Positions 36,873-48,654 of a stretch of 64,000 bases of DNA are shown here, in pieces. Both the position numbers and the translations under genes were made by a program. Origin of the DNA: Shewanella baltica. Its GTDB lineage: Bacteria > Pseudomonadota > Gammaproteobacteria > Enterobacterales > Shewanellaceae. The notes beneath the pieces are model-generated. The model saw only the letters and a list, made by a program, of their open reading frames with translations, did not search any database and had not been told where the DNA came from. The first letter of the stretch is position 1. Each line of letters begins with the position of its first letter. The stretch covers positions 1,674,001-1,738,000 of the forward strand of contig NZ_UGYM01000002.1 of assembly GCF_900456975.1 (NCBI RefSeq), written 5' to 3'.

Positions 36873-37307
36873 TAATGAAATAAAGACTAAAGGAACCACT
36901 AACATTTTTAAGCTGGAGATGAAAATGGTGCCGATAACATGTAAGAAACCTTCGGTAATATAGTCTTTTACGATATCGCTTTCTGGAAAGGCATTGCGGA
37001 GTAAGAGACCTAAGGCAATGCCTGTTCCCATACCGATCAGAATTTTACTTGTAAGGCCGAGTTTATTTTTTATCGAAATTGCCATGGGGAGTCCTGTGTG
37101 TTTTTTATACATTCTATTTTTTGGCGCTCACAAGACTAGCAAGAAAACGGCGAAGATGAAATGACAAATAGCGTTAAAGTATTTATGTTATTTGTGAAAT
37201 AAAATAAGGTTCTAGTGAGTAAAATTGGTGAAAATTGTGTAATGTTAGCCTATAAGTAATAAGCGTCTAGCTTAAGTATCATCATCAGAGTAACAGGGAG
37301 CCTGACA

Positions 37308-40300
37308 ATGAAGTCAGCGTATAAGGTTTTTCTCGCAGGATTGTGTTCATTTTTTTTAATTGCATGTGGTGGAGGAGGCAGCATCTCCGATGATGGTGGT
37401 ACAACGCCGACGCCTGGTGTTGTCACTGTTACTCTCAGTATTTCTAATAGCGATAGTGTTTCTGTCGCTACACCTGCGGAAGTTAAAGCAACGGTTGTGG
37501 ATTCCAAGACTGGACCTCTAGCAGGTGTTGTAGTTTCATTTAAATTAGATAATGACGCTTTAGGCTCTTTTACTCCCTCAACGGGGACGCAATTAACGGA
37601 CTCATCTGGCGTTGCAACGGTTAAGCTTGATACTGCAACTTTAGCGGGTGCTGGAAATGTAACTGCGAGTGTTGCGAGTGGTGCTTCCATAACCAAGGGC
37701 TTTTATTCAAAAGGAGATGGTGTTGTTCAGCCTGGAACGGGGAATAAACTAAAACTATCACTACAAAATGCCCAAGGACAAACTGTAACAAAAATCAGTT
37801 CTGCAGTACCTGGTACTGTTAGTGCTATTTATACTAATGGTTCAGATGAACCATTAGCCGGTAAGGTTATCACTTTCACTTCAAACTTAGGTAAATTTTC
37901 ACCGCAATCAGGCACTGCACTTACCAATGCTCAAGGACTTGCTAAAATAGCAATTACTGCTGGTTCAGTTGCTGGGGCTGGTAATATTATTGCTAAAGTT
38001 GATGAAAATATTGAGTCACTTGGTTTTGAGACATCAGGTGATGAAGTTGTTGTTAAGCCAATTGATGCGTATAGCATTGCGCTAACAATTTTTGATTCAC
38101 AGGGCCAAGAATTAAGAAATATTAGTCATGTTGTTCCTGGAACTGTAATTGCAACTTTATTGAAAGACGGTGCTCCGACTAGCTATCAAACAGTCGTATT
38201 CAATTTGACGGGACAAGGTACATTAAATCCTTCTTCGGGAACGGCATTAACGGACTTAAATGGTCATGCTTCTGTGACTTTAATTACCGGAACAAATGCT
38301 GGTGCAGGGTCGGTTACTGCTAGCTTCTCCCTTGATAATGAAACAATAACGGATAGCTTCAACTTTGAAGTTGCTGGCGATGCACCTGGTGGAAATGGCG
38401 AGGCTAATTCTTTATCAATTCAATTGACAAATAGCCAGACGGGTTTGCCAACCACTAATGTCAGTGCAGCACAACCGAGCAAAGTAACGGTTACTTTAGT
38501 TGATAAAGATGCCACTCCATTGGTTGGTAAAGTGGTGAGTTTTAGTAGTTCCTTAGGAAACTTCCTTCCAACGAAAGGAACCGCTTTAACAGATTCAATT
38601 GGCCGAGCTTCTATTACTTTAACCGCAGGTAGTATTGAAGGTGCTGGTGAAGTCACGGCAAGTTATGGTACTGCGAAGGCTATTGTCGGTTTTGTAACCG
38701 CTGGTGATGATATAGACCCTATAGAAGCAAGCCCTGAAATCAGTTTTGATATATATGATTGTAATGGTGTAGCTGCATGGGATAAGACACTAAAGAACTT
38801 TGAAGTTTGTAAGATAACCGACAATATTACAAACGATAAACCTGGTATTATTGGTGCTAAAGTTACGCGTTCTGGCAGTACGCAAGCCCTACAGCAAGTA
38901 CTTGTTACTGCCGCAACAACCTTAGGAGCTATTAGCCCTAATTCGGGGACCGCCATCACGAATGCTGATGGTAAAGCGATTCTTGATTTGTACGCAAATG
39001 GTAACGTTGGGGCAGGTGAAGTCTCTTTAAAAGTGAAAGATGCTACCTCAACTAAAGCATTTGAAATTGGTAGAGTAAATATTAGCCTCGATATAAAAAC
39101 AAGTGTAGGCAACAACTCTTTACCAGCAGGTGGGTCTACCATTGTTGAAGTTACGGTTTTCAATCCTGATGGTTCATTATCGACAGGTCAACCTTTCACT
39201 CTAGAATTTTCATCAGAATGTGTTGCTGCTGGTAAAGCTGTCATTGATTCGCCTATAGTCACTAACGCTGGTAAAGGTTATTCGACTTATCGTTCAACAG
39301 GATGTAGTGGATTAGATACAATATCTGTTTCAGCTGTTACTGGTGGCGGCTCAGTGTCTAAGACAACTCAAATTACAGTTGATACAGTAAAAGTTGGAGC
39401 TATTGAGTTTGTTTCTGCAACACCTAATCAGTTGGCTCTGAGTGGCACTGGTGGAATTGCAGGAGTAGGCGCACGTAGTGAGACATCTGTTGTTCAATTC
39501 AAGTTATTAAATGAAATTGGTCAACCAGCTAGCCAGCAAAGAGTTTGTTTTGAATTGAGTACCGAAGTAGGAGGCATGACATTATCGCCATCACCTCTTG
39601 CTGAGGATTATTTAGCATGTAGCAATATGCCTCAACCTGGAGATGCTGAGTACCCTTCAGATCTGAGCCTACCGAATAAATATGCTGTGGCTTACACGGA
39701 TGCATTTGGCCAAGTTTCAGTTACGGTAAAAGCTGGTGATATTCCTACACCTGTAAAAGTATTTGCTTTATGGTCTGGTAGTACTGGCAATGGTCATGAC
39801 GCAACTATTTCTAATATTTCAGATGAGTTAGTTGTATCTACAGGACTTGCTGATAATGATAGTTTCTCTTTATCTGCAACTATTCTTAATCCTGAAGGAT
39901 GGGATCACGACAATGAGCAATCAATAATTAATGTTTTAGCTGCGGATCATTTTAACAACCTTGTTCCTTCTGGTACTCGAATCAGTTTTAGAACTGAGGG
40001 AGGTGGTATTGATAGTTCATGTGTTACTGGCTCCAAGGATAATGGTGCAGGTATATTAATTCCTAATGGCGGTTGCTCTGTGACTTGGCGAAGTCAAGAT
40101 TCACGTCCTTTCAAAGGGACTACAGTGATTTGCCCTAATGGTGGGTTTAATGGAATTATCACTCCCCCATGTACGGGTAATAGTTATGCTCGCTATCTTG
40201 ACGGTACTAATTCCGTTATTGCAGAACCACGTCCAGGTAGAACGACAATTACGGCTTACGCGATAGGTGAAGAGAGTTTTGTTGATTTAAATGGAAATGG

Positions 40301-40937
40301 GTTATTTGATAAAGATGAAGATTTTAGTGATTTATCTGAAGCGTTCACAGATGATAACGAAGATGGTAAATATCGAGGTTCACCATTACCTGCAGGAGCG
40401 GTTAAAGAAGAATTTATTGATTACAATGTAAGCGGTTCTTTTGATGGTGCAGATGGTAAGTATACTGGTTTACTTTGTGCGCAAGGTTCTGAGGCAAACT
40501 GTACTGATACTGGGAGTGATAATTTTAAAGCTCAGTTGAATGTATTTAGAAATCTTCCATTAGTCATGTCTGGCAGTACTCCATTCATGAGACTGGTGAA
40601 TATAGATGCAGTAACTGGAAATATTACCCCAGTGCAACCGATTGATTTAACAGTCGATGCACCACAAACCATTTATTTATTCCTTTCAGATTTAAACAAT
40701 AATACGCTTCCGTTTGGAACTACGATAACTGGAACTGCAGATAATGGCGTATTAAGTTCAGTTACCTCAACTTATACAATAGGAAATAATACCTCTAATA
40801 AACCATTGCTATATCCTTTTACTATTGGTTTAGAAACATCTCCAAATAAGAAAACAATTGGACAGCTAACGATTACGGTTAAAACCCCTTTGGGTGAACC
40901 ATTAGCTGTGTCTGTCAACGTGATAGATGCTGGTTGA
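37308..40937 (+). CDS. Large Ig-like-repeat surface lipoprotein
   Basis: A 1209-residue lipoprotein: signal 1-19, lipobox LIAC with Cys20, then a glycine-rich spacer. Tandem repeats of about 110 residues follow in the first half (about 40-145, 150-245, 255-355, 365-465, more diverged after), each containing a form of GTALT(D/N)..G.A...L.....AGAG.V.A; this is the Big_1 (invasin/intimin) repeat. The C-terminal half loses the pattern and has aspartate/glycine-rich loops (DLNGNGLFDKDEDF, DDNEDGKYRG) like calcium-binding EF-hand or dockerin loops. It is probably on the cell surface or periplasmic outer leaflet. The gene is visibly more AT-rich than its neighbours. GGAG lies before the ATG. Confidence 0.82.
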   Translation: MKSAYKVFLAGLCSFFLIACGGGGSISDDGGTTPTPGVVTVTLSISNSDSVSVATPAEVKATVVDSKTGPLAGVVVSFKLDNDALGSFTPSTGTQLTDSSGVATVKLDTATLAGAGNVTASVASGASITKGFYSKGDGVVQPGTGNKLKLSLQNAQGQTVTKISSAVPGTVSAIYTNGSDEPLAGKVITFTSNLGKFSPQSGTALTNAQGLAKIAITAGSVAGAGNIIAKVDENIESLGFETSGDEVVVKPIDAYSIALTIFDSQGQELRNISHVVPGTVIATLLKDGAPTSYQTVVFNLTGQGTLNPSSGTALTDLNGHASVTLITGTNAGAGSVTASFSLDNETITDSFNFEVAGDAPGGNGEANSLSIQLTNSQTGLPTTNVSAAQPSKVTVTLVDKDATPLVGKVVSFSSSLGNFLPTKGTALTDSIGRASITLTAGSIEGAGEVTASYGTAKAIVGFVTAGDDIDPIEASPEISFDIYDCNGVAAWDKTLKNFEVCKITDNITNDKPGIIGAKVTRSGSTQALQQVLVTAATTLGAISPNSGTAITNADGKAILDLYANGNVGAGEVSLKVKDATSTKAFEIGRVNISLDIKTSVGNNSLPAGGSTIVEVTVFNPDGSLSTGQPFTLEFSSECVAAGKAVIDSPIVTNAGKGYSTYRSTGCSGLDTISVSAVTGGGSVSKTTQITVDTVKVGAIEFVSATPNQLALSGTGGIAGVGARSETSVVQFKLLNEIGQPASQQRVCFELSTEVGGMTLSPSPLAEDYLACSNMPQPGDAEYPSDLSLPNKYAVAYTDAFGQVSVTVKAGDIPTPVKVFALWSGSTGNGHDATISNISDELVVSTGLADNDSFSLSATILNPEGWDHDNEQSIINVLAADHFNNLVPSGTRISFRTEGGGIDSSCVTGSKDNGAGILIPNGGCSVTWRSQDSRPFKGTTVICPNGGFNGIITPPCTGNSYARYLDGTNSVIAEPRPGRTTITAYAIGEESFVDLNGNGLFDKDEDFSDLSEAFTDDNEDGKYRGSPLPAGAVKEEFIDYNVSGSFDGADGKYTGLLCAQGSEANCTDTGSDNFKAQLNVFRNLPLVMSGSTPFMRLVNIDAVTGNITPVQPIDLTVDAPQTIYLFLSDLNNNTLPFGTTITGTADNGVLSSVTSTYTIGNNTSNKPLLYPFTIGLETSPNKKTIGQLTITVKTPLGEPLAVSVNVIDAG

Positions 40938-40968
40938 TGATTTACTCTAGTTTTTAGTTAGTACAGCG

Positions 40969-40998
40969 AAAACGCCCGATTAGCATTCGGGCGTTTTT
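40969..40998. terminator. Bidirectional terminator between the Ig-like lipoprotein and astB
   Basis: AAAACGCCCGA and TCGGGCGTTTT pair across a 7-base loop, with a T-run. Confidence 0.85.
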
Positions 40999-41044
40999 CT
41001 TTATTATGTTTGGTTAGTGTGAAATATAAATTGCCAGCGTTATT

Positions 41045-42379
41045 CTAACGCTGGAACTGATACACACTTCCTAGCTTCATTATTTGCGTGAGCTCATCTA
41101 ATGCAGTGCGAGATTCGATGATTAGCTGAGGGTCAGCAAGATCTTGGGTGGTCAATCTGTCACGGTAATGTTTGTCTACCCAAAGATTTAAACGCGCAAA
41201 TAAGGCATCATTCATTAAGGTGTGTTGATTTACGGCCGCCACTTCCATCTCATTCATCGCAACACGCAAACGCAGGCAGGCGGGGCCGCCGCCGTTTTGC
41301 ATGCTTTGTTTTACGTCGAAGTAAAGCACTTGCTTGATGGGAGTGTTTAGCGTCAGTAGTTCATTCAAATAGGCAAATACTGCGGGATTTTCTTGGCAAT
41401 CAGTTGGGGCAATAATGGCCATTTCACCAGAGGGAAGCGTGATAATTTGGGTATTGAATAAGTAGCTTTTGACTGCGTCGTTAATCGCCACTTTAGCGGT
41501 GGGCACTTCAATGAAATACAGTTCTGTATCAAGCTTACGCTTAATTTCATCAATTTTATGTTGGGTATTTAAGAAGGCTTGTTCATGGTAGAACAGCACA
41601 TTTTGGTTACCAACTGCGATAACATCGTTATGGAATACACCTTGGTCAATGACATCAGGATTCTGCTGGATGAAGACGCAATTATCCTCTTCAAGCTGAT
41701 GCAAGCGTGCCACAGCCATCGATGCCTCTAAGGTTTGTCTTGCTGGATACTTTTGCGGTTTAGGGGCATTGGGATTGGTGGCTTCTTGTCCATAAACGAA
41801 CAATTCTACACCGGCATGGCCGTACTCGTTGCATAGCCTAGTGTGGTTCGCCGCACCTTCATCACCGAAGCTATTATGCTCAGGTAAGTGACTATGGTGA
41901 TGAAAATAGTGGGGATCACTGAAAGTTGCTGTTAATATGCGCCCCGTTGTGAGGGGCTCGATGCTGCGATGCAGTTTATCGACTAAATTTGCTGGGGTGA
42001 AATGCAGTTTGCCGTCACGCGTATCGGCACTGGGTGAGACAGTTGCGGCATTGGCAGTCCACATACTGGACGCACTGCAGCAGGCATTAAGCAACATAGG
42101 CGCTTCTTTTGCGGCCTGTTTTAATACATTGGCGTCAGAGCCGGAAAATCCAATTCGGCGCAATGTATAGAGGTCTGGGCGCTCTTGAGGGGCTAACATA
42201 CCTTGAACCATGCCCATATCGGCAAGTGCTTTGGCTTTTTGGAGTCCTTGTTTCGCAGCAGCTTTGGGGTTGGAAACTAAGGCGGCATTGCTGAGTGAGG
42301 CGACATTGCCAAAAGACAACCCTGCGTAATTGTGTGTTGGTCCAACGAGTCCATCAAAATTCGCTTCAAAGTGCTTCAT
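41045..42379 (-). CDS. astB: N-succinylarginine dihydrolase (AST pathway)
   Basis: A 444-residue enzyme that hydrolyses succinylarginine to succinylornithine, CO2 and ammonia, the second step of the arginine succinyltransferase pathway. The start [20 protein letters not shown] and the end region [14 protein letters not shown], with its active-site cysteine, are typical; His in [23 protein letters not shown] is in the guanidine-modifying core. Length fits the family (about 445). Other ast genes are not in the window; in Shewanella, the set is dispersed, so a lone astB is expected. Arginine use as nitrogen and carbon source is implied. Confidence 0.95.
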   Translation of the reverse strand: MKHFEANFDGLVGPTHNYAGLSFGNVASLSNAALVSNPKAAAKQGLQKAKALADMGMVQGMLAPQERPDLYTLRRIGFSGSDANVLKQAAKEAPMLLNACCSASSMWTANAATVSPSADTRDGKLHFTPANLVDKLHRSIEPLTTGRILTATFSDPHYFHHHSHLPEHNSFGDEGAANHTRLCNEYGHAGVELFVYGQEATNPNAPKPQKYPARQTLEASMAVARLHQLEEDNCVFIQQNPDVIDQGVFHNDVIAVGNQNVLFYHEQAFLNTQHKIDEIKRKLDTELYFIEVPTAKVAINDAVKSYLFNTQIITLPSGEMAIIAPTDCQENPAVFAYLNELLTLNTPIKQVLYFDVKQSMQNGGGPACLRLRVAMNEMEVAAVNQHTLMNDALFARLNLWVDKHYRDRLTTQDLADPQLIIESRTALDELTQIMKLGSVYQFQR

Positions 42380-42709
42380 TGCTTATCCTTGTGATAGGGA
42401 AAGTTATTATTTGTTCATATGGTCCCTGAGGGAACCCAGTATACTGAAGCTTTTCGAGTGCACAAGCGGACGGTTTTGTGCTCAAAGCGACTTTTTCACG
42501 ATAAATGCATAACTATTTCTTGCTTGCTGGCAAATAATGAAATATTAGTTTTTAATTACGCATATTATATTTTTACATTTTTTCAACTTTGATTAAAAAG
42601 TGACTCGCTGGTACATATAAAAGAGGGATTAACTTGAAACTATCAGTACAACCCTCTATATATGGTGCCAATTTCCACCTTCTTGAGATTTTTTGGCGCA
42701 AATTAAACT
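42380..42709. promoter_or_regulatory. topA: astB-topA divergent region with a topA promoter candidate
   Basis: The 330-base gap holds TTGATT (42589-42594), 17 bases, TACATA (42612-42617), a reasonable sigma-70 promoter for topA with a leader of about 90 bases. The region is AT-rich, as expected where a supercoiling-sensitive promoter lies. No gene is visible. Confidence 0.4.
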
Positions 42710-45352
42710 ATGGGTAAATCGCTAGTTATTGTCGAATCACCGGCCAAAGCTAAGACTATTAATAAATATCTTGGCAAAGAATTCATCGTTAAATCGAGCG
42801 TAGGTCACATCCGTGATCTGCCGACATCATCGGCTTCAGAAGGCAATGAAAAGGTTAAATCCGCTGCCGAAGTTAAGAAAATGTCGCCAGAAGAAAAAGC
42901 TCAATATAAAAAGGTGAAAGATCAGCAAGCGCTGGTGTCTCGCATGGGCGTAAACCCTGAAAAGGGCTGGGCGGCTAAGTATCAAATTTTGCCGGGCAAA
43001 GAAAAGGTCGTTAAAGAGCTACAGGCACTTGCCGATTCCGCCGACCAAATCTATCTCGCAACCGACTTAGACCGTGAGGGAGAAGCTATCGCCTGGCATT
43101 TGCAAGAGGTGATTGGCGGTGATCCTTCACGGTATCAACGTGTAGTTTTCAACGAAATTACTAAGTCTGCGATTCAAGATGCCTTTAGCAAGCCGTCGAC
43201 ACTCGACACTAACATGGTTAATGCCCAGCAAGCTCGTCGCTTCTTAGACAGAGTTGTCGGTTTTATGGTGTCGCCACTGCTGTGGAAAAAAGTCGCTCGC
43301 GGTTTATCCGCTGGACGAGTGCAGTCGGTTGCTGTTCGCTTAGTGGTTGAACGTGAAAGCGAAATTAAAGCCTTTGTACCGGAAGAGTTTTGGGATGTAC
43401 ATGCAGAGCTGAGTACGCCAGCCCAAGAAGCCTTGCGGATGGAAGTGGTTAAGCATTTAGATGCGGCCTTTAATCCTATCAATGAACAGCAAGCTATGGC
43501 GGCGGTTCAAGCGTTATCGGCGGCGAGTTTTACCGTGCTGGCCCGCGAAGACAAAGCGACCCAAAGCAAACCTTCTGCGCCCTTTATTACATCGACATTG
43601 CAACAGGCGGCGAGTACTCGCTTAGGTTTCGGTGTGAAGAAGACCATGATGATGGCTCAGCGACTTTATGAAGCCGGTCATATCACTTATATGCGTACCG
43701 ACTCGACCAATTTGAGTCAAGAAGCCGTTGAAAACTTACGTGATATGATTGCCAAAGAGTTTGGTGATAAATATCTACCCGCTGAACCCATTCGCTACGG
43801 TTCTAAAGAAGGCGCACAAGAGGCTCACGAAGCGATTCGTCCATCGAACGTTCATGTCCAAGCGGCGACCTTATCGGACATGGAGCGTGACGCTCAGCGC
43901 TTATATGAGCTGATTTGGCGTCAGTTTGTCTCGTGTCAGATGACGCCAGCCCAATATGATGCTACTAAGTTGACCGTAAAAGCGGGTGACTATGAGCTCA
44001 AAGCAACGGGACGTACTTTACGTTTTGATGGTTGGACTCGCGTGCAAACAGCACTCAAGAAGAAAAACGAAGAAGACAATACGTTGCCATTTGTGGCACA
44101 AGGCGATGTATTAGCGTTAAAAGAGTTGCAACCTAAGCAACACTTTACTAAGCCGCCAGCTCGATACAGCGAAGCCTCTTTAGTTAAAGAATTAGAAAAA
44201 CGCGGTATTGGCCGCCCATCGACCTACGCAACCATCATTTCAACGATTCAAGATCGGGGTTATGTAAAAGTTGAGAATCGTCGTTTCTATGCCGAAAAAA
44301 TGGGTGAAATTGTCAGCGAGCGATTAGTCGGCAGTTTTGCTGATTTAATGAGCTATGACTTTACCGCCAGCATGGAGCAAACATTAGACGATGTGGCTCG
44401 TGGCGAATTAGATTGGAAAAAAGTGCTCGATGGCTTCTATGCTGACTTTACTAAGCAATTAGAAAAAGCGGAGCTCGATCCCGAAGAAGGTGGCATGCGT
44501 CTTAACCAAATGGTGATGACGGATATCAAGTGCCCAACCTGTGGTCGCCCTATGGGGATCCGCACGGGAACAACCGGTGTTTTTCTCGGTTGCTCTGGTT
44601 ACGAATTACCTCCCAAAGAGCGCTGTAAGACAACGATGAACCTTACGCCTGGCGTTGAGGCGATTAGCGAAAACAGTGAAGATGCCGAGACTGATGCACT
44701 GCGTGCGAAGCACCGCTGTAGTATTTGCGGCACAGCGATGGACAGTTACCTAATTGATGAGAAGCGTAAGCTACACGTCTGTGGTAACAACCCGATTTGT
44801 GAAGGCTATGAAGTCGAAGAAGGCCAATTCAAGATCAAAGGCTATGAAGGTCCGCTGATTGAGTGTGATCGCTGTGGCCACGACATGGAACTGAAAAACG
44901 GCCGTTTTGGTAAGTATTTTGGTTGTACCAATAGCGAATGTAAAAATACGCGTAAATTACTGAAGAACGGCGAGGCTGCGCCGCCAAAAGAAGATCCTAT
45001 CTATTTGCCTGATCTGAAATGCAGCAAATCGGATGCCCATTTCGTATTACGTGATGGTGCAGCAGGGATCTTCTTAGCGGCCAGTACTTTCCCTAAATCA
45101 CGGGAAACCCGTGCACCTCTGGTTGAAGAACTGGTTCAATACCGCGAGCTGCTGTGGCCTAAGTATCAATATTTAGCCGATGCGCCCGTCACTGATGACG
45201 AAGGCAATAAAGCTGCGGTGAAGTTTAGCCGTAAGACGAAAGAGCAATACGTTGCGACTGAAGTCGACGGCAAAGCCACTGGTTGGTCAGCGCATTACGT
45301 TAATGGCAAGTGGGTGAGTGAGACTACCAAGAAAGCCAAGAAAAGCGCATAG
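42710..45352 (+). CDS. topA: DNA topoisomerase I
   Basis: An 880-residue type IA enzyme that relaxes negative supercoils. The TOPRIM domain ([19 protein letters not shown], with [14 protein letters not shown]) is at 1-155; the catalytic Tyr327 lies in TYMRTDSTN; three to four C-terminal zinc ribbons ([29 protein letters not shown]) bind single strands and RNA polymerase, and a topo_C_ZnRpt-type end follows. It is a single gene after the divergent astB, ending in a bidirectional terminator. Confidence 0.97.
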   Translation: MGKSLVIVESPAKAKTINKYLGKEFIVKSSVGHIRDLPTSSASEGNEKVKSAAEVKKMSPEEKAQYKKVKDQQALVSRMGVNPEKGWAAKYQILPGKEKVVKELQALADSADQIYLATDLDREGEAIAWHLQEVIGGDPSRYQRVVFNEITKSAIQDAFSKPSTLDTNMVNAQQARRFLDRVVGFMVSPLLWKKVARGLSAGRVQSVAVRLVVERESEIKAFVPEEFWDVHAELSTPAQEALRMEVVKHLDAAFNPINEQQAMAAVQALSAASFTVLAREDKATQSKPSAPFITSTLQQAASTRLGFGVKKTMMMAQRLYEAGHITYMRTDSTNLSQEAVENLRDMIAKEFGDKYLPAEPIRYGSKEGAQEAHEAIRPSNVHVQAATLSDMERDAQRLYELIWRQFVSCQMTPAQYDATKLTVKAGDYELKATGRTLRFDGWTRVQTALKKKNEEDNTLPFVAQGDVLALKELQPKQHFTKPPARYSEASLVKELEKRGIGRPSTYATIISTIQDRGYVKVENRRFYAEKMGEIVSERLVGSFADLMSYDFTASMEQTLDDVARGELDWKKVLDGFYADFTKQLEKAELDPEEGGMRLNQMVMTDIKCPTCGRPMGIRTGTTGVFLGCSGYELPPKERCKTTMNLTPGVEAISENSEDAETDALRAKHRCSICGTAMDSYLIDEKRKLHVCGNNPICEGYEVEEGQFKIKGYEGPLIECDRCGHDMELKNGRFGKYFGCTNSECKNTRKLLKNGEAAPPKEDPIYLPDLKCSKSDAHFVLRDGAAGIFLAASTFPKSRETRAPLVEELVQYRELLWPKYQYLADAPVTDDEGNKAAVKFSRKTKEQYVATEVDGKATGWSAHYVNGKWVSETTKKAKKSA

Positions 45353-45388
45353 CGGCGGATTAAGCTAGCTTAACGCCAAGAGAATAAC

Positions 45389-45422
45389 AAAAAAGCCAAG
45401 TCAATTATGACTTGGCTTTTTT
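45389..45422. terminator. Bidirectional terminator of topA
   Basis: AAAAAAGCCAAGTCA pairs perfectly with its inverse around ATTA, with Ts after. Confidence 0.88.
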
Positions 45423-45578
45423 GTTTCGATTTTCTTTAGAGACTGATTTGTTGCTGTAGATAATGAGCCAAAAATGTTGCTCGCTTTACTCGCACTCACT
45501 CACCACGCCCAATAACACTGAAGAACGAGTGGAAGACGTGCCGCTAATTCAACTTAAAGGTAAGCAAACAGTAACTGA

Positions 45579-46358
45579 TCACCATTTCTTTTTCGGTTGA
45601 AACAGCATGTCGATATCATCTTCTTCATTTTTAGGTCTAGGTGCACTGGGTTCAGATTGTTTTTGCGCGCCCATAATCTCATCAAGCAATTGTTTAGCCT
45701 CATCCACTTTACGACCAATGAAAGGGTCATTAGGCGTTTGTGCCTTAATCGCGTGCAATGTCGATAGTGCTTTAGTTACCATTTGTTTTGATGAACCATA
45801 TTGCTTCATAAAACTGGCCGCTCTGGCACGGGAAAGCATGGAATCAACATTGATCCTGAGCTGTAAACTGTCGATACGACTTTCTTCCTGAGCAAAAATG
45901 CTTGGGTCGACTTTCCCTTTATTATGTTCGGCTCTGAGTATAGCCTTGAGCTTTTTCAAGGTTTGCACTAGCGCTAAAATTTGTTTGTCGTTATCGGGTA
46001 GTCTGAAATTCTCAATCGGTGGTGATTGAGGTTGACCAGACTGTAAGGTTGTTATTTGATTGTTGATATCGGCTAGTCGGCGCTGGTAATCAGACTGTTG
46101 TTGGCTATTACTAATAGCTGTCGCAGCCTGCAAGGCATCTTGCACGCGACGGTACAAAACCAACACAATATTCGTGCTACAAGGCATCATCCCTGTGTTT
46201 GATAACACAGCTTCGGTTTCATCGATAATTGCTCTTTGACGGGCAAATTCAATGCGCCGCTCAGCCTCTACGCGTTCTTTTTGTTGTTGTAATACGTTAA
46301 TTCCGATAACAAGCAGTAAAAGCGCACCGATGAGGATCAGAACCAAGGTGAATGACAT
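45579..46358 (-). CDS. Unknown membrane-anchored coiled-coil protein
   Basis: I do not recognise this 259-residue protein. It has one N-terminal helix (3-22, LVLILIGALLLLVIGINVL) followed by a long, charged, mostly helical body: EAERRIEFARQRAIIDETE, then about 70-190 with glutamine/leucine-rich heptad-like stretches, and a helical C-terminal part ending in a hydrophilic acidic tail (EEDDIDMLFQPKKKW). It is probably an inner-membrane protein with a cytoplasmic coiled coil. It converges with topA and diverges from cysB, with no operon partner. Confidence 0.6.
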   Translation of the reverse strand: MSFTLVLILIGALLLLVIGINVLQQQKERVEAERRIEFARQRAIIDETEAVLSNTGMMPCSTNIVLVLYRRVQDALQAATAISNSQQQSDYQRRLADINNQITTLQSGQPQSPPIENFRLPDNDKQILALVQTLKKLKAILRAEHNKGKVDPSIFAQEESRIDSLQLRINVDSMLSRARAASFMKQYGSSKQMVTKALSTLHAIKAQTPNDPFIGRKVDEAKQLLDEIMGAQKQSEPSAPRPKNEEDDIDMLFQPKKKW

Positions 46359-46482
46359 AGATGTTCCATTATTTATCCAATTGAGCTAATGCTACAATAA
46401 ATCAATAAACTAGCATAGTTATCTTAGCCTAGGTTATCATTTCTGTCGTATGAATCTGCAGACTTGTGCTCTATATTCCTAT

Positions 46483-46511
46483 TTGCTTTAAGTTCTACTA
46501 TATACTATAAC
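46483..46511 (+). promoter_or_regulatory. cysB: Sigma-70 promoter candidate for cysB
   Basis: TTGCTT (46483-46488), a 17-base spacer and TATAAC (46506-46511), 75 bases before the cysB start. Good spacing; strength and regulation are unknown. Confidence 0.45.
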
Positions 46512-46553
46512 GATTGATTATAGCTGAGAGTGCTTTGAGGGCTCAGTTGTTAA

Positions 46554-47570
<1,017 letters not shown>

Positions 47571-47591
47571 TTGGCCATAATTTACTGACAT

Positions 47592-47621
47592 AAAAATGCC
47601 GCTAATATAAGCGGCATTTTT
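47592..47621. terminator. Bidirectional terminator after cysB
   Basis: AAAAATGCCGCT and AGCGGCATTTTT pair around AATATA. It serves cysB and, at a distance, the regulator gene on the other strand. Confidence 0.85.
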
Positions 47622-47796
47622 ATGGAATAATGTTTAGCTGAAACTTCATTTATAAATCAAGGTATTAAACCTTAGTGCTTAAATCTAATCCCTTAAATCT
47701 AGGAGCTTAAATTTAGGTAATAAAAACACTAGCCATGTGGCATTCATAAAGCATAAACATGCATCAAGCTCATCACACATCCTAAGATGTATGCAA

Positions 47797-48459
47797 TTAA
47801 GATAAATCAACTTTATCCATCTCAAGCTGAGCAAGAGCTATGACGGCTTGTGTTCGGTTACGAACGCCCAGTTTTCTAAAAATGGCAGTCGCGTGCGCTT
47901 TGATGGTCGCTTCAGAGACGCCAAGATCATAGGCAATTTGCTTATTCAACAAACCTTCGGCAAACATCTGCAACACTTTATATTGCTGCGGCGTGAGATC
48001 GGATAATTTGCTGGCCATTTTATCAACGGCGTCGTCATCGATAGAAATAATCTCAGTGCCTTTAGGCAGCCAAATGTCACCGAATAACACCGCACTCAGT
48101 GCCTCTTTAAGGGTTTCCATCGAGGCCGATTTAGGGATAAAACCACTGCTCCCATAATGAATCGCACGGCTAATGGTATTGATATCCTCGTGTGCAGAAA
48201 TCACTACCACGGGTAAATCGGGATAATGTGAGCGTAGGTGAATAAGTGTGGAGTAGCCGTGGGAACCGGGCATCTGCAAATCTAACAGTACAAGATCGTA
48301 ATCGACGCTACGGACATCCAACACAGCTTGCAGTGCGTCAGCACTGTCGGCTTCAAACCATTGTGCATGCTCAAACGCTGTGGTCAGTGCTTGACGTAGT
48401 GCATTTCTGAACAATGGATGATCGTCTGCGATAATAATATTTAAGTTTTCTAGCTTCAT
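47797..48459 (-). CDS. Orphan NarL/FixJ-type response regulator
   Basis: A 220-residue regulator. The receiver domain (1-125) carries the acidic pair ADD (11-13), the phospho-acceptor Asp60 in LVLLDLQMPG and Lys in FIPKSA; a LuxR-type helix-turn-helix (about 155-215) reads LTPQQYKVLQMFAEGLLNKQIA..LGVSEATIKAHATAIFRKLG. No kinase gene is adjacent, so its partner must lie elsewhere, or it is controlled otherwise. Related orphan regulators in Shewanella and Vibrio are linked to carbon or acyl metabolism, which I only infer. Confidence 0.85.
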   Translation of the reverse strand: MKLENLNIIIADDHPLFRNALRQALTTAFEHAQWFEADSADALQAVLDVRSVDYDLVLLDLQMPGSHGYSTLIHLRSHYPDLPVVVISAHEDINTISRAIHYGSSGFIPKSASMETLKEALSAVLFGDIWLPKGTEIISIDDDAVDKMASKLSDLTPQQYKVLQMFAEGLLNKQIAYDLGVSEATIKAHATAIFRKLGVRNRTQAVIALAQLEMDKVDLS

Positions 48460-48654
48460 GGCTTTTATGATTATGTTCGGTGCGCGTGAAGATTGAACTC
48501 AATGTAACAGAAAAGTAATCAAGGATCCTATTGCTTTATTCATGAATAAAGACAAAATTTTGATATGTTTCTGGTTGTTAGACTTTGGTCGGTGTTTTGC
48601 AAAATAGATTCGAATCGCACGATAGTAATGAAAAGCCCGAGATAACGGGCCGTT

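Larger units (their letters stand above)
34455..37085 (-). pseudogene. Dicarboxylate/amino-acid:cation symporter (DAACS), split by an IS3-family element
   Basis: The gene is in two parts. The 5' part (36870-37085; MAISIKNKLGLTSK to FISLV) has the first helices; the 3' part (34455-35564) holds the rest, including the HP1 serine-rich region (SSNATLPIT), the NMDGTAIM motif of TM7 and TASIGTAGVPG-type HP2. Removing 35565-36869 and one GAC copy joins VFISLV to CGTCSLSEPSKLGRLGG in frame, with no other lesion, so the host gene was intact before insertion. DAACS transporters take up glutamate, aspartate or C4-dicarboxylates with Na+ or H+. A downstream fragment starting MGRLGG is open, but lacks the first helices and should not work alone. 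Start ATG 37085 has AGGA upstream. Confidence 0.93.

Noticed and set aside
37250..37696. Antisense open frame over the start of the Ig-like lipoprotein gene
   Set aside because: It is a low-complexity reverse reading of the repeat gene and has no recognisable domain.
45423..45578. Possible gene remnant between topA and the coiled-coil gene
   Set aside because: No frame of useful length or recognisable similarity is present.
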